Origin: Bacteroidota bacterium | GTDB lineage: Bacteria > Bacteroidota > Bacteroidia > Flavobacteriales_D > Crocinitomicaceae | NCBI GenBank assembly: GCA_006226425.1 | Contig: SBGX01000015.1 | Location: 1 to 56,783, forward strand | Direction of reading: 5' to 3' | Length of the DNA stretch: 56,783 bases | Shown: one piece after another, positions 33,726-41,124 of the stretch | Position numbering within the stretch: the stretch's first letter is position 1 | Layout of the letters: every line of letters starts with the position of its first letter | Made by a program: the position numbers and the translations under genes | The notes under the pieces: generated by a model | What the model was told of the DNA's origin: nothing | Database searches by the model: none | The model's input: the letters and a program-made list of their open reading frames with translations, nothing else

Positions 33726-35140
33726 TCAACGTAACTCAGTTTCAGCATATTGGACTTTCCATTTTCCTCCAGAGGAATGGATGCAATATTTATTACCATG
33801 TCTCCGGCACGGAGCATCCCGTCTTTTTTCAATAAGTACTTGATATCTGCGATCGTGTGGTCAGTGCTTACCCGCTTATTGTAGTAGAATCCATACACTC
33901 CCCAGATTAGGTTGAGTTGCGTCAGGATATGACGGTTACTTGTGAATACATAAATGGGTGCTTTCGGGCGCTGTGATGCAATTTTATAAGCCGTATATCC
34001 CGAAAAGGACATCGTTACAATCGCATCCGCCTCTACCCGTTGAGCCAATCGACAGGCATTGAAACAAATCGAATCGGAAATGAAGCGATGTTGGGACTTA
34101 TCCGGCATCACATCTTTGTGGTAAATCCCTTCAAAGGTTTCCATTTCCCGGACAATATTTGACATGGTTTGGATTACTTCCACCGGATACTTTCCGACAG
34201 ACGTTTCGCCTGACAGCATCACCGCATCGGCTCCGTCCAAAACGGCATTGGCCACGTCATTTACCTCTGCACGTGTTGGAGAAATATTGCTAATCATACT
34301 TTCCATCATCTGTGTGGCTACAATGACCGGACGGGCAAACTTAAATGCCTTATTGATCAACATCTTTTGAATTAACGGAACATTCTGGTATGGAATCTCC
34401 ACTCCCAAGTCTCCCCGCGCTACCATCAAAGCATCGGTTACTTTCAAAATTTCATCGATCTCCACAATCGCCTCTGGCTTTTCAATTTTGGCTATGACTT
34501 TCGCTTTTCCGTTTCTTTTTCCGATCAGGTGTTTGAGCTCGATAATATCTCTGGCCGAACGCACAAAAGACAATCCAATCCAATCAACATCTTCATCCAG
34601 TGCAAACGACAGGTCATTCAAGTCCTTTTCTGTTAAACAGGGCATTGAAATTTTTGTATTAGGAAGGTTGACTCCTTTTTTAGAAGACAACTTTCCTCCA
34701 TACACCACCTCAGCAATGATCTCCTTTTTTCCGTCCGTGCTAAGCACTTTAAGAGCCAGTTTTCCATCATCCAGCAGAATTCGTTCTCCAGGCTTCACAT
34801 CCTCCGGAAGCTGGTCATAATTAATTGAAATTCGATCAGATGTTCCCAGAACTTCTTTCGTTACAATCTTAATTTGCTTTCCTTCTTCCAGGGGAATACC
34901 ATTATTCTCCACTTCATGAATTCGAATTTTCGGACCCTGAAGGTCAGCAAGAATGGCAACATTAAGACCTGTCTCTTCGTTCAATTCACGAATCAGTTTA
35001 ATTTGCTTTTTGTAATCGTCGTAGTTTCCATGCGAACAGTTAATTCGGCAAACATTCACCCCTTCCAGCATCATCTGTTTCAAGGTTTCTTTGTCTGAAC
35101 TCGAAGGTCCCAGCGTCGCAACAATTTTTGTTTTCTTCAT
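33722..35140 (-). CDS. pyk: pyruvate kinase
   Basis: A 472-residue glycolytic enzyme that transfers phosphate from phosphoenolpyruvate to ADP. Motifs: KKTKIVATLGPSS at the N-terminus, the B domain from about 70, the active-site lysine and glutamate in KVIAKIEKPEAIVEIDEIL, the metal site VARGDLGVEIPYQNVP, and MLSGETSVGKYPVEVI. The C-terminal regulatory domain is slightly short but complete. It starts 4 bp after the stop of the IPExxxVDY gene, the usual pairing in Bacteroidota. Confidence 0.97.
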   Translation of the reverse strand: MKKTKIVATLGPSSSDKETLKQMMLEGVNVCRINCSHGNYDDYKKQIKLIRELNEETGLNVAILADLQGPKIRIHEVENNGIPLEEGKQIKIVTKEVLGTSDRISINYDQLPEDVKPGERILLDDGKLALKVLSTDGKKEIIAEVVYGGKLSSKKGVNLPNTKISMPCLTEKDLNDLSFALDEDVDWIGLSFVRSARDIIELKHLIGKRNGKAKVIAKIEKPEAIVEIDEILKVTDALMVARGDLGVEIPYQNVPLIQKMLINKAFKFARPVIVATQMMESMISNISPTRAEVNDVANAVLDGADAVMLSGETSVGKYPVEVIQTMSNIVREMETFEGIYHKDVMPDKSQHRFISDSICFNACRLAQRVEADAIVTMSFSGYTAYKIASQRPKAPIYVFTSNRHILTQLNLIWGVYGFYYNKRVSTDHTIADIKYLLKKDGMLRAGDMVINIASIPLEENGKSNMLKLSYVD

Positions 35141-35144
35141 CTTT

Positions 35145-35573
35145 TTAAAATACTATTTGTTCCGTAGAAGCAAACTCGGTCGGATCAAAGGCATAAGCAG
35201 CCATCACCCCATCGATTTCTCTTAATTTATTCACCCAGGCATCTACGTCAATCGAGACATTATCACAGATAAACAGAAAATAATCAATCTGCTGCTTTTC
35301 AGGGATTAAATATTTTCTTTCGTGTGCATTCTTGATCAGATAGAGTTGCAACATAGCTTCTTCATCGATCATCTCATAATTTGGAAAGCCTTTGGTCTCA
35401 CCCACTTTCTTCCCACTTACCAAAAACAACTCTCTGCCCTTTTCCAGGGATAGCCCCAATGCTTCGTTCATGCTCCAGACCAACCTGTAGTCACTGTAGT
35501 GAGAACAAATACCAATCAGGTCATAATCATAATCGTTGTCAAAGGAAAGCTGGTGTTTTTTTAACTTGGGCAT
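35145..35573 (-). CDS. IPExxxVDY family protein
   Basis: A 142-residue protein. The family name motif is seen, with one conservative change, as LIPEKQQIDYFLFI near residue 90. Other conserved parts are the start YDLIGICSHYSDYRLVWSMN and the acidic MIDEEAMLQLYLIKN. The family is found between rnc and pyk in Bacteroidota, as here, and has no known biochemical role. It is cytoplasmic, with no signal or membrane segment. Confidence 0.9.
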   Translation of the reverse strand: MPKLKKHQLSFDNDYDYDLIGICSHYSDYRLVWSMNEALGLSLEKGRELFLVSGKKVGETKGFPNYEMIDEEAMLQLYLIKNAHERKYLIPEKQQIDYFLFICDNVSIDVDAWVNKLREIDGVMAAYAFDPTEFASTEQIVF

Positions 35574-35643
35574 ACCTCTACGTTCCTACGAAATTAAGTA
35601 AATAAATAGATATTCGTCCAGAATACAATAAATTTACCGCAAT

Positions 35644-36369
35644 TTAATCTAACTCACCAACAAGCGTCAGGGTTTCTTTGGATGCTGCCTGTTCCGCACT
35701 CTTTTTGGATTCCCCCGACCCTCTTCCATAGGGCTTATTATTGATTAGGATTTGCACTTCATAGCGCCATTTTCCTTTCAATTGCTCCTCATTAATTACC
35801 TGATATTCCAGGTCTAACTGTGAACGTTGGCACCAGATATACAAGCGGGATTTAAAATCAATTTCCTCCTCCAGGATTTTATTCAGATCTGCGTATTTTC
35901 TAAAAATATGATTCTGAATCGCCTTCTTAGCTGCGATAAAACCTCCATCCAGATAAATCGCTCCGATCAATGCTTCAAAGGCATTTCCTTCCAGAGTGGC
36001 CAGGTTGATGGTCCTTCCTTTGTGATAACGAATGATTTTCCGCAATTCCAGGTCTTCCGCGATTCCAGAAAGGGTTTTCCGGCTTACGACCTTCGATTTA
36101 ATCTTGGTTAAAAATCCTTCGTCTTCCTCTGGAAACTTGAGATACAACAATTCTGCAATCACAATATCCAATACCGCATCACCCAAAAATTCCAGGCGTT
36201 CATTCGAAATTTCCAGTTGGTGATGAACAGAATAAGATTTGTGTGTGACTGCCTCAAAGAAAAAGGATGTGTTCTCAGGACGGTATCCGAATCTTTTCAG
36301 TATAAAGGCAATCAGTTCAAGCTCTTCGCCGGAACGAGATCTACCTCTACGAAAAAGTTCTTTAAGCAA
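35644..36369 (-). CDS. rnc: ribonuclease III
   Basis: A 241-residue double-strand-specific endonuclease for rRNA and mRNA processing. The catalytic signature is ISNERLEFLGDAVLDIVIAE (acidic residues Glu60 and Asp64), with the second pair in NAFEALIGAIYLDGGF. The C-terminal dsRNA-binding domain (about 170-238) ends GSGESKKSAEQAASKETL. No ATG is in frame before the conserved N-terminus. The start is TTG at 36369, 2 bp after the fabF stop, so initiation is probably coupled to fabF translation. Confidence 0.95.
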   Translation of the reverse strand: MLKELFRRGRSRSGEELELIAFILKRFGYRPENTSFFFEAVTHKSYSVHHQLEISNERLEFLGDAVLDIVIAELLYLKFPEEDEGFLTKIKSKVVSRKTLSGIAEDLELRKIIRYHKGRTINLATLEGNAFEALIGAIYLDGGFIAAKKAIQNHIFRKYADLNKILEEEIDFKSRLYIWCQRSQLDLEYQVINEEQLKGKWRYEVQILINNKPYGRGSGESKKSAEQAASKETLTLVGELD

Positions 36370-36371
36370 AT

Positions 36372-37625
36372 TTAAGCATTGAATTTTTTAACAATGACCG
36401 AAGTATTGTGTCCACCAAATCCAAATGTGTTCGAAAGTGCAACGTTAACTGTTCTTTTTTGAGCCTTATTGAAGGTAAAGTTCATCCGGTTATCCAATTC
36501 TGGATCATCCGTAAAGTGGTTGATCGTCGGAGGAACAATATCATTCGCCACAGCCATGGTACAGGCAATGGCTTCGATCGCTCCCGCTGCTCCCAACAAG
36601 TGTCCGGTCATTGATTTGGTTGAACTAATATTCAGATTGTAAGCATGATCTCCAAAAACCTGTGCAATCGCTTTGGTTTCTGCAATATCGCCCAGCGGTG
36701 TTGATGTCCCGTGCACATTGATGTAATCCACTTCTTCCGGTGCCATTTCTGCATCTTCCAAAGCTGCTACCATCACGTTTCGAGCTCCAATTCCTTCTGG
36801 GTGAGGGGCCGTCATGTGGTATGCATCACCTGACATTCCTCCTCCAGCTACCTCTGCATAGATTTTTGCACCGCGCTTCAAGGCATGCTCCAATTCTTCG
36901 AGAATCAAAGCTCCGGAACCTTCTCCCAAGACAAAACCATCGCGATCTGCATCGAAAGGTCTGGATGCTGTTTCAGGTGAATCATTTCTGGTCGAAAGTG
37001 CTTTCAGGGCATTAAACCCTCCCATTCCCATTTCATTGACGCAAGCTTCAGAACCTCCTGTTACAATGGCATCTGCTTTACCTAAACGAATCACATTGAA
37101 GGCATCAATGATCGCATTCGTTGATGAGGCACACGCGGAAACCGTTACGTAGTTTGGTCCTCTCAGTCCGTACTTAATGGAAATATGACCTGCTGCGATG
37201 TCAGCGATCATCTTGGGAATAAAAAATGGGTTCATTCTAGGTGTTCCATCCCCCTCAAAAAAGGACTTTGCCTCCTCCTGGAATGTTTTTAGTCCACCTA
37301 TTCCGGAACCCCAAATAACCCCAATGCGATCTGCATTTGGGTTCGACTCCATCAAACCAGAGTCCGCCATGGCTTCTGCAACAGAAACCATAGCGTACTG
37401 GGCAAATGGGTCTAATTTTCTAGCTTCCTTGCGATCAATGTAATCCTGGACATCAAAGTCCTTTAGTTCGCAAGCAAACTGTGTTTTAAACAAAGATGCA
37501 TCGTACTGCTTGATCGGAGCGGCTCCGCTTTTTCCCTCTATCAGGCCTTTCCAGTATTCCTCCAGGGTGTTCCCAATAGGCGTAAGCGCGCCTAGGCCGG
37601 TTATAACAACTCGCTTTAACTCCAT
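36372..37625 (-). CDS. fabF: 3-oxoacyl-ACP synthase II
   Basis: A 417-residue condensing enzyme (KAS II) that extends acyl-ACP with malonyl-ACP in fatty acid synthesis. The Cys-His-His triad is in YVTVSACASSTNAI, INVHGTSTPLGD and KSMTGHLLGAAGAIEA; the end is SNTFGFGGHNTSVIV. The ATG at 37625 begins MELKRVVITGLGALTP; the codon before it is TTG and would add one residue. It follows acpP by 34 bp and precedes rnc, the standard phylum order. Confidence 0.97.
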   Translation of the reverse strand: MELKRVVITGLGALTPIGNTLEEYWKGLIEGKSGAAPIKQYDASLFKTQFACELKDFDVQDYIDRKEARKLDPFAQYAMVSVAEAMADSGLMESNPNADRIGVIWGSGIGGLKTFQEEAKSFFEGDGTPRMNPFFIPKMIADIAAGHISIKYGLRGPNYVTVSACASSTNAIIDAFNVIRLGKADAIVTGGSEACVNEMGMGGFNALKALSTRNDSPETASRPFDADRDGFVLGEGSGALILEELEHALKRGAKIYAEVAGGGMSGDAYHMTAPHPEGIGARNVMVAALEDAEMAPEEVDYINVHGTSTPLGDIAETKAIAQVFGDHAYNLNISSTKSMTGHLLGAAGAIEAIACTMAVANDIVPPTINHFTDDPELDNRMNFTFNKAQKRTVNVALSNTFGFGGHNTSVIVKKFNA

Positions 37626-37659
37626 CAATGGATGTCTTTGTTAAACGTAAAAATGGTGT

Positions 37660-37896
37660 TTAGTTGGCGTTTTCTTCGATGTAAGAAATAGCGTCACCAA
37701 CTGTTTGGATCGTTTCTGCTTGGTCGTCCGGAATTGCAATATTGAATTCTTTCTCGAATTCCATAATCAACTCTACCGTATCCAGTGAGTCCGCTCCCAG
37801 ATCATTTGTGAAGCTAGCTTCATTTGTTACTTCACTCTCTTCAACTCCCAATTTATCGACGATAATTGCGATAACTTTTGATTTGATGTCAGACAT
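37660..37896 (-). CDS. acpP: acyl carrier protein
   Basis: A 78-residue carrier of growing acyl chains. The phosphopantetheine serine is in [19 protein letters not shown] (Ser37), and the rest of the helix II recognition surface is acidic, as is normal. Length and sequence are typical. It is first in acpP-fabF-rnc, behind a good -33/-7 promoter at 37927-37957. Confidence 0.97.
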   Translation of the reverse strand: MSDIKSKVIAIIVDKLGVEESEVTNEASFTNDLGADSLDTVELIMEFEKEFNIAIPDDQAETIQTVGDAISYIEENAN

Positions 37897-37926
37897 TTTA
37901 ATCTATTTAAATGTTAATTCAGCTTG

Positions 37927-37957
37927 CAAAGAAAGAATTTATCAATCAAAAAACAAA
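37927..37957 (-). promoter_or_regulatory. promoter of acpP-fabF-rnc
   Basis: On the minus strand: -33 TTTG (plus CAAA, 37954-37957), 19 bp spacer, -7 TTTCTTTG (plus CAAAGAAA, 37927-37934; one mismatch to TAnnTTTG). The spacing is ideal for a housekeeping promoter. It lies 30 bp ahead of the ATG. Confidence 0.55.
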
Positions 37958-38015
37958 ATTATTATTTGCTTTATAATTACCCTTGATTCTACATGCCCTT
38001 TGCTTTCGGGGCTTT

Positions 38016-38690
38016 TTATTCATAGTAGGCTATAATTTCCTCCAATCCTTTTCTCTTCAGGTCTGGCACCATGGCCCCTTTGGCTGGCTTTCCAACAGGA
38101 ATCAGAAGAAAAGGGCGTTCATTCTCTGGACGACCCAGGGCCTTGGCAATAAAGTTCATCGGGCTTGGCGTATGTGTCAGGGCCACCAAACCGGCGTGAT
38201 GAATCGCCATCAGTAGAAAACCACTGGCCAGTCCCACCGATTCCGACACGTAATAATTATTGTGTTTCTCCTCTCCTTCTCTTTCATGAACGCGTTTCAT
38301 CACTACAACGATCCATGGCGCTATATCTATAAACTCCTTATGCCAGTCTGTCCCAAGGGGTTCCAAATCTTTGATCCATCGCTCACTCATCCTTCCATGA
38401 TAGGACTTATATTCTTCTTCTTCTGCCAATTTGCGCAATTCCGCTTTTAGCTCCTTATTAGAGATCAGGCAAAATGTCCAGGGTTGCTTGTGTGCCCCCG
38501 AAGGAGCGGTAGAAGCCGTTTTTAAAATGTTTTCCATCACCTCTCTCGGCACTGGTTCATCACTAAAATCGCGGACAGACCTCCGTTGATCGGCCCATTC
38601 GAAAAAAGACTGTGACCGTTGCACCATCTCTTCTGCTGAGTAGCTCTCCCGCTCGTAAGAGATATAAGGATATTTATTTTCGTGACTCAT
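38016..38690 (-). CDS. iodotyrosine-deiodinase-like nitroreductase
   Basis: About 224 residues from the ATG at 38690 (MSHENKYPYI); the longest frame starts at 38705 and adds five residues. It belongs to the FMN-dependent nitroreductase superfamily and is closer to iodotyrosine deiodinase (IYD) than to ordinary nitroreductases: RRSVRDFSDEPVPREV, TAPSGAHKQPWTF, ERWIKDLEPLGTDWHKEF, AGLVALTHTPSP and MVPDLKRKGLEEI. In the long numbering Glu98, Tyr102 and Lys123 keep the 4 and 21 residue spacing of the substrate-clamping Glu157, Tyr161 and Lys182 of human IYD (numbers recalled). Likely role: reductive dehalogenation of halotyrosines, with NADPH-derived electrons. It is cytoplasmic, unlike the membrane-tethered animal enzyme. 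Confidence 0.85.
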   Translation of the reverse strand: MSHENKYPYISYERESYSAEEMVQRSQSFFEWADQRRSVRDFSDEPVPREVMENILKTASTAPSGAHKQPWTFCLISNKELKAELRKLAEEEEYKSYHGRMSERWIKDLEPLGTDWHKEFIDIAPWIVVVMKRVHEREGEEKHNNYYVSESVGLASGFLLMAIHHAGLVALTHTPSPMNFIAKALGRPENERPFLLIPVGKPAKGAMVPDLKRKGLEEIIAYYE

Positions 38691-38811
38691 AGACTTCATT
38701 TTCATGATCCGCTAAGATAATTTTTTTGCCATATCTGATGATTCCATATTTCCTTACAGTCTTGCAATCTAATTTTTTGCTGAGATCAAATCCCGGATAT
38801 GGAATACTTGC

Positions 38812-38819
38812 TAATTTTG
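38812..38819 (+). promoter_or_regulatory. -7 box of a leaderless gene (purN)
   Basis: TAATTTTG ends 4 nt before the purN ATG. Transcription should begin at or next to the start codon. Confidence 0.5.
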
Positions 38820-38823
38820 CAGC

Positions 38824-39399
38824 ATGAAAACGAAGCGACTTGGAATTTTTGCCTCTGGAACAGGGAGTAATGCACTCAATCTGATCCGATATTTTGAGGG
38901 ACATCCTAAGATCCAAATAGCTTTCGTTTTGTGTAATAATGCACATGCTCCGGTGGTAGATGCCACAAAAAAATTGGGGGTCCCCGTCGAAGTGATTAGC
39001 AATCAGGAGGCTGCTTTACCCCAGAAATTGATTGAAATTTGCAAAAAAAATGGAGCCGACTACATTATTCTTGCCGGTTACCTCCGTCTGATCCCGGGAG
39101 AGTTCATTCAAAAATACCCAGAAAAGATCATCAATGTTCATCCTTCCCTCCTCCCTAAATTTGGCGGAAAAGGAATGTATGGAAGGTACGTACATGAAGC
39201 CGTCCTCGAGGCCAACGAAGTTCAAAGTGGTATTAGCATTCATCTGGTCAACGAAGTTTATGATGAGGGACGACTGATTGCCCAGTATTCCTGTGACATT
39301 TCGGAAAACGAAAATCTGGAGAGTCTCCAAAAGAAAATACATGCGTTGGAAATGCACTATTTTCCGAAGACGATTGAATCTTTTATTAATCAACCCTAA
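38824..39399 (+). CDS. purN: phosphoribosylglycinamide formyltransferase
   Basis: A 191-residue enzyme that transfers a formyl group from 10-formyl-THF to GAR in purine synthesis. The phosphate-binding ASGTGSN is at residues 10-16. The catalytic set is Asn104 and His106 in INVHPSLLP and Asp147 in VYDEGRLIAQ. Length is typical. It begins 12 bp ahead of marC's ATG in the same transcript and, in the phylum, commonly lies divergent to acpP-fabF; here the deiodinase-like gene is between them. Confidence 0.96.
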   Translation: MKTKRLGIFASGTGSNALNLIRYFEGHPKIQIAFVLCNNAHAPVVDATKKLGVPVEVISNQEAALPQKLIEICKKNGADYIILAGYLRLIPGEFIQKYPEKIINVHPSLLPKFGGKGMYGRYVHEAVLEANEVQSGISIHLVNEVYDEGRLIAQYSCDISENENLESLQKKIHALEMHYFPKTIESFINQP

Positions 39400-39410
39400 A
39401 TCCAAAGTTC

Positions 39411-40004
39411 ATGAGCCAGTTCTTTGCACAATTCGACCTGACCGAATTGATTAAATCAAGTATCGTTTTGTTTGCCGTTATCGATGTCATTGGTTCCGTT
39501 CCGATGATTCTCCGGATCAAGGAACAGGCGGGAGAAATACATCCTTTCAGAACAGCCGTTGTCGCCTTCGCTATCATGATTGCCTTCCTGATTTTTGGGG
39601 AGAGTATCCTGGCTTTGTTCGGAGTCAACATTGAGTCATTTGCCGTCGCAGGTTCAATCCTCCTTTTTGCCATGAGCGCTGAAATGATTCTGGGAATTGA
39701 TATTTTCCGGGATCAGGTCAGCGGAAAAACAGCCAGTATTGTGCCTCTTGCCTTTCCAATCTTAGCAGGTGCCGGATCGATGACCACCCTTATCTCACTT
39801 CGCGCTGAATATCAACTCATCAACATCTTACTGTCTGTGGTCATCAACCTGCTCTTTGTTTACATGGTTTTGCGTCTCACCAAACGAATTGAAACACTAT
39901 TGGGAGAAGGTGGAATCGCCATCCTAAAAAAAGTATTTGGAATCATTTTACTGGCCATTGCTGTCAAACTGTTCACCAGCAATGTGAAAGAGTTGTTTCA
40001 ATAA
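39411..40004 (+). CDS. MarC family integral membrane protein
   Basis: A 197-residue protein with six membrane segments: LIKSSIVLFAVIDVIGSVP at the start, FAIMIAFLIFGESILALFGV, FAVAGSILLFAMSAEMI, and three in the second half with the family motif PLAFPILAGAGSMTTLI (about residue 115). Members were once linked to antibiotic resistance, but the true function is unknown. It follows purN by 11 bp. Confidence 0.9.
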   Translation: MSQFFAQFDLTELIKSSIVLFAVIDVIGSVPMILRIKEQAGEIHPFRTAVVAFAIMIAFLIFGESILALFGVNIESFAVAGSILLFAMSAEMILGIDIFRDQVSGKTASIVPLAFPILAGAGSMTTLISLRAEYQLINILLSVVINLLFVYMVLRLTKRIETLLGEGGIAILKKVFGIILLAIAVKLFTSNVKELFQ

Positions 40005-40170
40005 AAAAGACCGCTTGCACGGTCTTTCAAAGCATTAGTTTAAGTAAGGTTTGTTGTAATTTTGCGATCTGTTACTTGTTAATTTCCATTGTCATTAAAT
40101 AACCAACTTCTAATGGCAATGGTCATGGAGTACTTTTGTTTCATAACTACCTATTTTTAAAGTTCGTCCT
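40003..40170 (-). ncRNA. candidate small minus-strand transcript (with a 21-codon ORF)
   Basis: A perfect -7 box TACCTTTG lies on the minus strand at 40175-40182, and a hairpin with a run of six T's ends the putative transcript at about 40003. Between them the only sizeable open frame is 40079-40144 (21 codons, MKQKYSMTIAIRSWLFNDNG), preceded by AGG-type purines 6-9 nt before its ATG. This could be a small RNA, a small-peptide gene, or chance. No -33 TTTG is seen at the right distance. No Rfam-like structure is recognised. Confidence 0.3.
40006..40027. terminator. hairpin with T-run on the minus strand
   Basis: AAAGACCG (40006-40013) pairs with CGGTCTTT (40020-40027) over a 6-nt loop. On the plus strand it can end the purN-marC transcript, though without a U-tail. 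On the minus strand it is followed by TTTTTTA, a full intrinsic terminator. Confidence 0.7.
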
Positions 40171-40347
40171 TATACAAAGGTAGAGGCTTCTCTTAATCAT
40201 ATCTTAAAAATAACCTAAAGCGCCAATTTGGTTTATTCATCTGCTTTATTGTCCTTTTAAAGTGATTTTTTACCGATTAAACCGACGGTCTTTCGAAAAA
40301 AGGCCTAATTTTATTTCCTATATTCCTCTTAACTTAAACTTAATATT
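40028..40347. other. 320-bp intergenic region between marC and the LytTR regulator
   Basis: The only stretch over 300 bp without an established gene. It holds an orphan plus-strand -7 box TAATTTTG (40057-40064), the minus-strand -7 box and 21-codon ORF described above, and a near -7 box TAATTTTA (40306-40313), 34 bp before the LytTR ATG. The region is A/T-rich. I see no tRNA, riboswitch fold or repeat. Confidence 0.5.
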
Positions 40348-41124
40348 ATGCTGAGAGCTCTAATTGTCGATGATGAAGAATTTGCACGAAAGAACCTGGA
40401 AATTCTGCTTGAAGAACACTGTCCGGAAATCGAGGTAATAGGGGAAGCCTCCGGAAAAGAACAGGCTAAAGCCATTATCGAAAGTTCCAAACCTGATGTC
40501 ATTTTTCTGGATATTCGGATGCCTAGCGGTTCGGAAGGATTTGAGCTCCTGGAAGAAGTTGAAAACAAAAATTTTCTGGTTGTCTTTGTCACTGCTTTTA
40601 AAGATTATGCCATCAAAGCTTTTAACGCCAGCGCTGTTTATTACCTGCTAAAACCCATTGATGTAGATGACCTGACCACAGCCGTAGAAAAACTGGTAGA
40701 GGCTAAAAAGGTCTTTTCTGAGGATCCGGAGAATTTTGTGACTTATTTCCGCTCCCTGAAAGATCTTTCGCAAAACCTGCTTCACAACAAAATCTCAAAT
40801 CGCATTGCGATCAGTCACACAAAAGGACTGAAGATAGTCGAAGATGATACGATTACCCATTTGGAAGCCAGTGGAAACTGTACAACGATCTATTTTGAAG
40901 ACGGAAGTCGTTACCTGGATACGCGAACCCTTAAGATTTACGAACATATCCTGAATCCCAATAAATTCTTTCGCGTACATAAATCGCACATCATTAACCT
41001 GGACCGTCTCACTGAATACCTCAATGAGGACGGACACTTTGCCGTATTAAAAGGAGGGATCAAAGTTCCAGTAGCCAGAAACCGGGTTTCCGATTTTGTC
41101 AGAACACTCAAGGAGAATTCATGA
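40348..41124 (+). CDS. LytTR-type response regulator
   Basis: A 258-residue regulator: receiver domain (about 1-125) with LIVDDEEFARKNLEILLEE, phospho-acceptor in VIFLDIRMP (Asp55), and the conserved Lys in YLLKPIDVDDL; then a LytTR DNA-binding domain (about 155-255), with LKIVEDDTITHLEASGNCTT and FFRVHKSHIINLDRL. Such regulators usually bind direct repeats ahead of their targets. It overlaps the kinase gene by ATGA, so the two form one two-component system. Confidence 0.95.
   Translation: MLRALIVDDEEFARKNLEILLEEHCPEIEVIGEASGKEQAKAIIESSKPDVIFLDIRMPSGSEGFELLEEVENKNFLVVFVTAFKDYAIKAFNASAVYYLLKPIDVDDLTTAVEKLVEAKKVFSEDPENFVTYFRSLKDLSQNLLHNKISNRIAISHTKGLKIVEDDTITHLEASGNCTTIYFEDGSRYLDTRTLKIYEHILNPNKFFRVHKSHIINLDRLTEYLNEDGHFAVLKGGIKVPVARNRVSDFVRTLKENS

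Noticed and set aside
38674-38946. 90-codon minus-strand frame over the purN start
   Set aside because: Overlaps both the deiodinase-like gene and purN antisense, with a non-coding-like composition.
40110-40160. 15-codon plus-strand frame (starting MAMVMEYFCF) in the intergenic gap
   Set aside because: Too short, with only a distant -7 box, and antisense to the better supported 21-codon minus-strand frame.
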